Positions 34,349-35,036 of a stretch of DNA of 35,036 bases are shown in pieces. The translations under genes were made by a program, and so were the position numbers. Every line of letters begins with the position of its first letter. The first letter of the stretch is position 1. The DNA lies in the NCBI GenBank assembly GCA_002316675.1, contig DCDZ01000003.1, positions 25,261 to 60,296 on the forward strand, written 5' to 3'. The stretch is from Tyzzerella sp. UBA1042 (GTDB lineage: Bacteria > Bacillota > Clostridia > Lachnospirales > Anaerotignaceae). The notes below the pieces were generated by a model, which saw nothing but the letters and a program-made list of their open reading frames with translations, did not search any database and was not told the DNA's origin.

Positions 34349-35036
34349 TTAATAAAGGTTTTGCCCTTCTTTAATGTTTTTTGCATCCGATACAACCAAA
34401 TCGTATACCTGCAAGCCATAGGTTGTGCCGGAGCGAATGATAGCATATTCTTGATTTTGCTGCAAAATGTCAATGGTCACAAACTTTGCCATAGAGCTGT
34501 TTGCAACATAAACCCCCGTTCTGGGCGTTAAGGAAGCAACCGTATAGTTGGCGGCATTTTCCCCAGTTCCCTGCAATATCACATCGCCTAAATTCAGCTC
34601 TCCCGTCTGCTCAATATAACAGTTTTCTGCATCATAGGAGGCAATGGTAACGGCCAAAAACTTGGCATTCTCTCCATTTACCAAAAGGACACCGTCCTTT
34701 CCAAGGCTTTCCTGAATGCAGTCCTTGGGCACAGTGATGAGGGATTTTTCCACAATGGCGTCATTAGGCACCTTCAGCCCCTCCAGAACTGCCCCTGCCA
34801 AATAAAATTCTAAGGCTCTGCTGTTTAAAAAATGCTCCATCTGCTCATAGGTGGAGAAAACAACCTTTGTTTCTTTTTCTCCCGCCTCTAAGACTTCTAT
34901 TTTTCCGTTTATGGAAATCACATCGTCATCCTGAAGCAAATTCAATGCCTTTTTTTCGCCCTTTGCCCAATTCACAACCTCCGAATTAGGCAGATACGCC
35001 ACAATATGCCACTGATTGCTGGTTATGATTTTAAAC
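34349..35036 (-). CDS. HlyD-like membrane-fusion family protein (partial, N-terminus outside)
   Basis: The last 229 codons of a gene whose beginning is beyond the right edge; the frame stays open to the end of the window with SNQWHIVAYLPNSEVVNW, so the GTG at 35002 is an internal Val. The visible part has beta-rich stretches with VPNDAIVEKSLITVPKDCI and ASLTPRTGVYVANSS, which resemble the beta-barrel end of clostridial HlyD-like proteins often found beside yggS and sepF. The family usually has an N-terminal membrane anchor, not visible here. A role in envelope biogenesis or division is an inference. Confidence 0.6.
   Translation of the reverse strand, partial: FKIITSNQWHIVAYLPNSEVVNWAKGEKKALNLLQDDDVISINGKIEVLEAGEKETKVVFSTYEQMEHFLNSRALEFYLAGAVLEGLKVPNDAIVEKSLITVPKDCIQESLGKDGVLLVNGENAKFLAVTIASYDAENCYIEQTGELNLGDVILQGTGENAANYTVASLTPRTGVYVANSSMAKFVTIDILQQNQEYAIIRSGTTYGLQVYDLVVSDAKNIKEGQNLY

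Overview
The window reads as a core chromosomal segment of an endospore-forming, low- to mid-GC Firmicute of the class Clostridia. The basis is a complete spoIIIAA-AH operon, spoIVA, a type III glutamine synthetase, an asparagine T-box, and the divIVA/ylmH/yggT/sepF/yggS division cluster. A placement near Lachnospirales is an inference. No phage, transposase, CRISPR, tRNA or rRNA gene was seen. Most genes lie on the minus strand; the exceptions are 6516-7894, 10992-12566 and 20149-21627.

Left part (1-6410, minus): the eight spoIIIA genes are tightly packed and encode the mother-cell half of the SpoIIIA-SpoIIQ feeding channel. A gap of about 440 bases follows, holding a clear sigma-A promoter, then asp23 and nusB. 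Divergent from spoIIIA are a LytTR regulator with a degenerate receiver (6516-7262) and an SGNH esterase (7283-7894).

Nitrogen block (8050-12614): glutamine synthetase III (minus) and glutamine-dependent asparagine synthetase (plus) are transcribed divergently from two near-consensus promoters. The asparagine synthetase leader is a T-box whose specifier reads AAC (Asn). The glutamine synthetase leader folds into a long closing stem around a 9-bp hairpin and may be regulatory.

Unusual operon (12716-19892, minus): a promoter at 19864-19892 drives a 1612-residue protein combining an HD phosphohydrolase-like domain, a long helical region, an NMN-adenylyltransferase-like nucleotidyltransferase, a possible acetyltransferase-like segment and a phosphoribosyltransferase-like C-terminus. 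It is followed by a divergent lactate/malate-dehydrogenase-like protein and a duplicated flavodoxin-like protein. This is the strongest candidate for an undescribed system. Next to it, on the plus strand, is spoIVA.

Right part (21715-35036, minus): a hlyD-like gene (cut by the window end), yggS, sepF, yggT, ylmH and divIVA end at a terminator. They are followed by lspA, rluD-like, pyrB, pyrC, smc, ftsY and a suppressor-of-fused-domain gene. Both pyrB and pyrC lack several normally invariant catalytic residues, so this pair may be pseudoenzymes or enzymes with altered chemistry. Four consecutive genes here (sepF, yggT, ylmH, divIVA) start with GTG or TTG.
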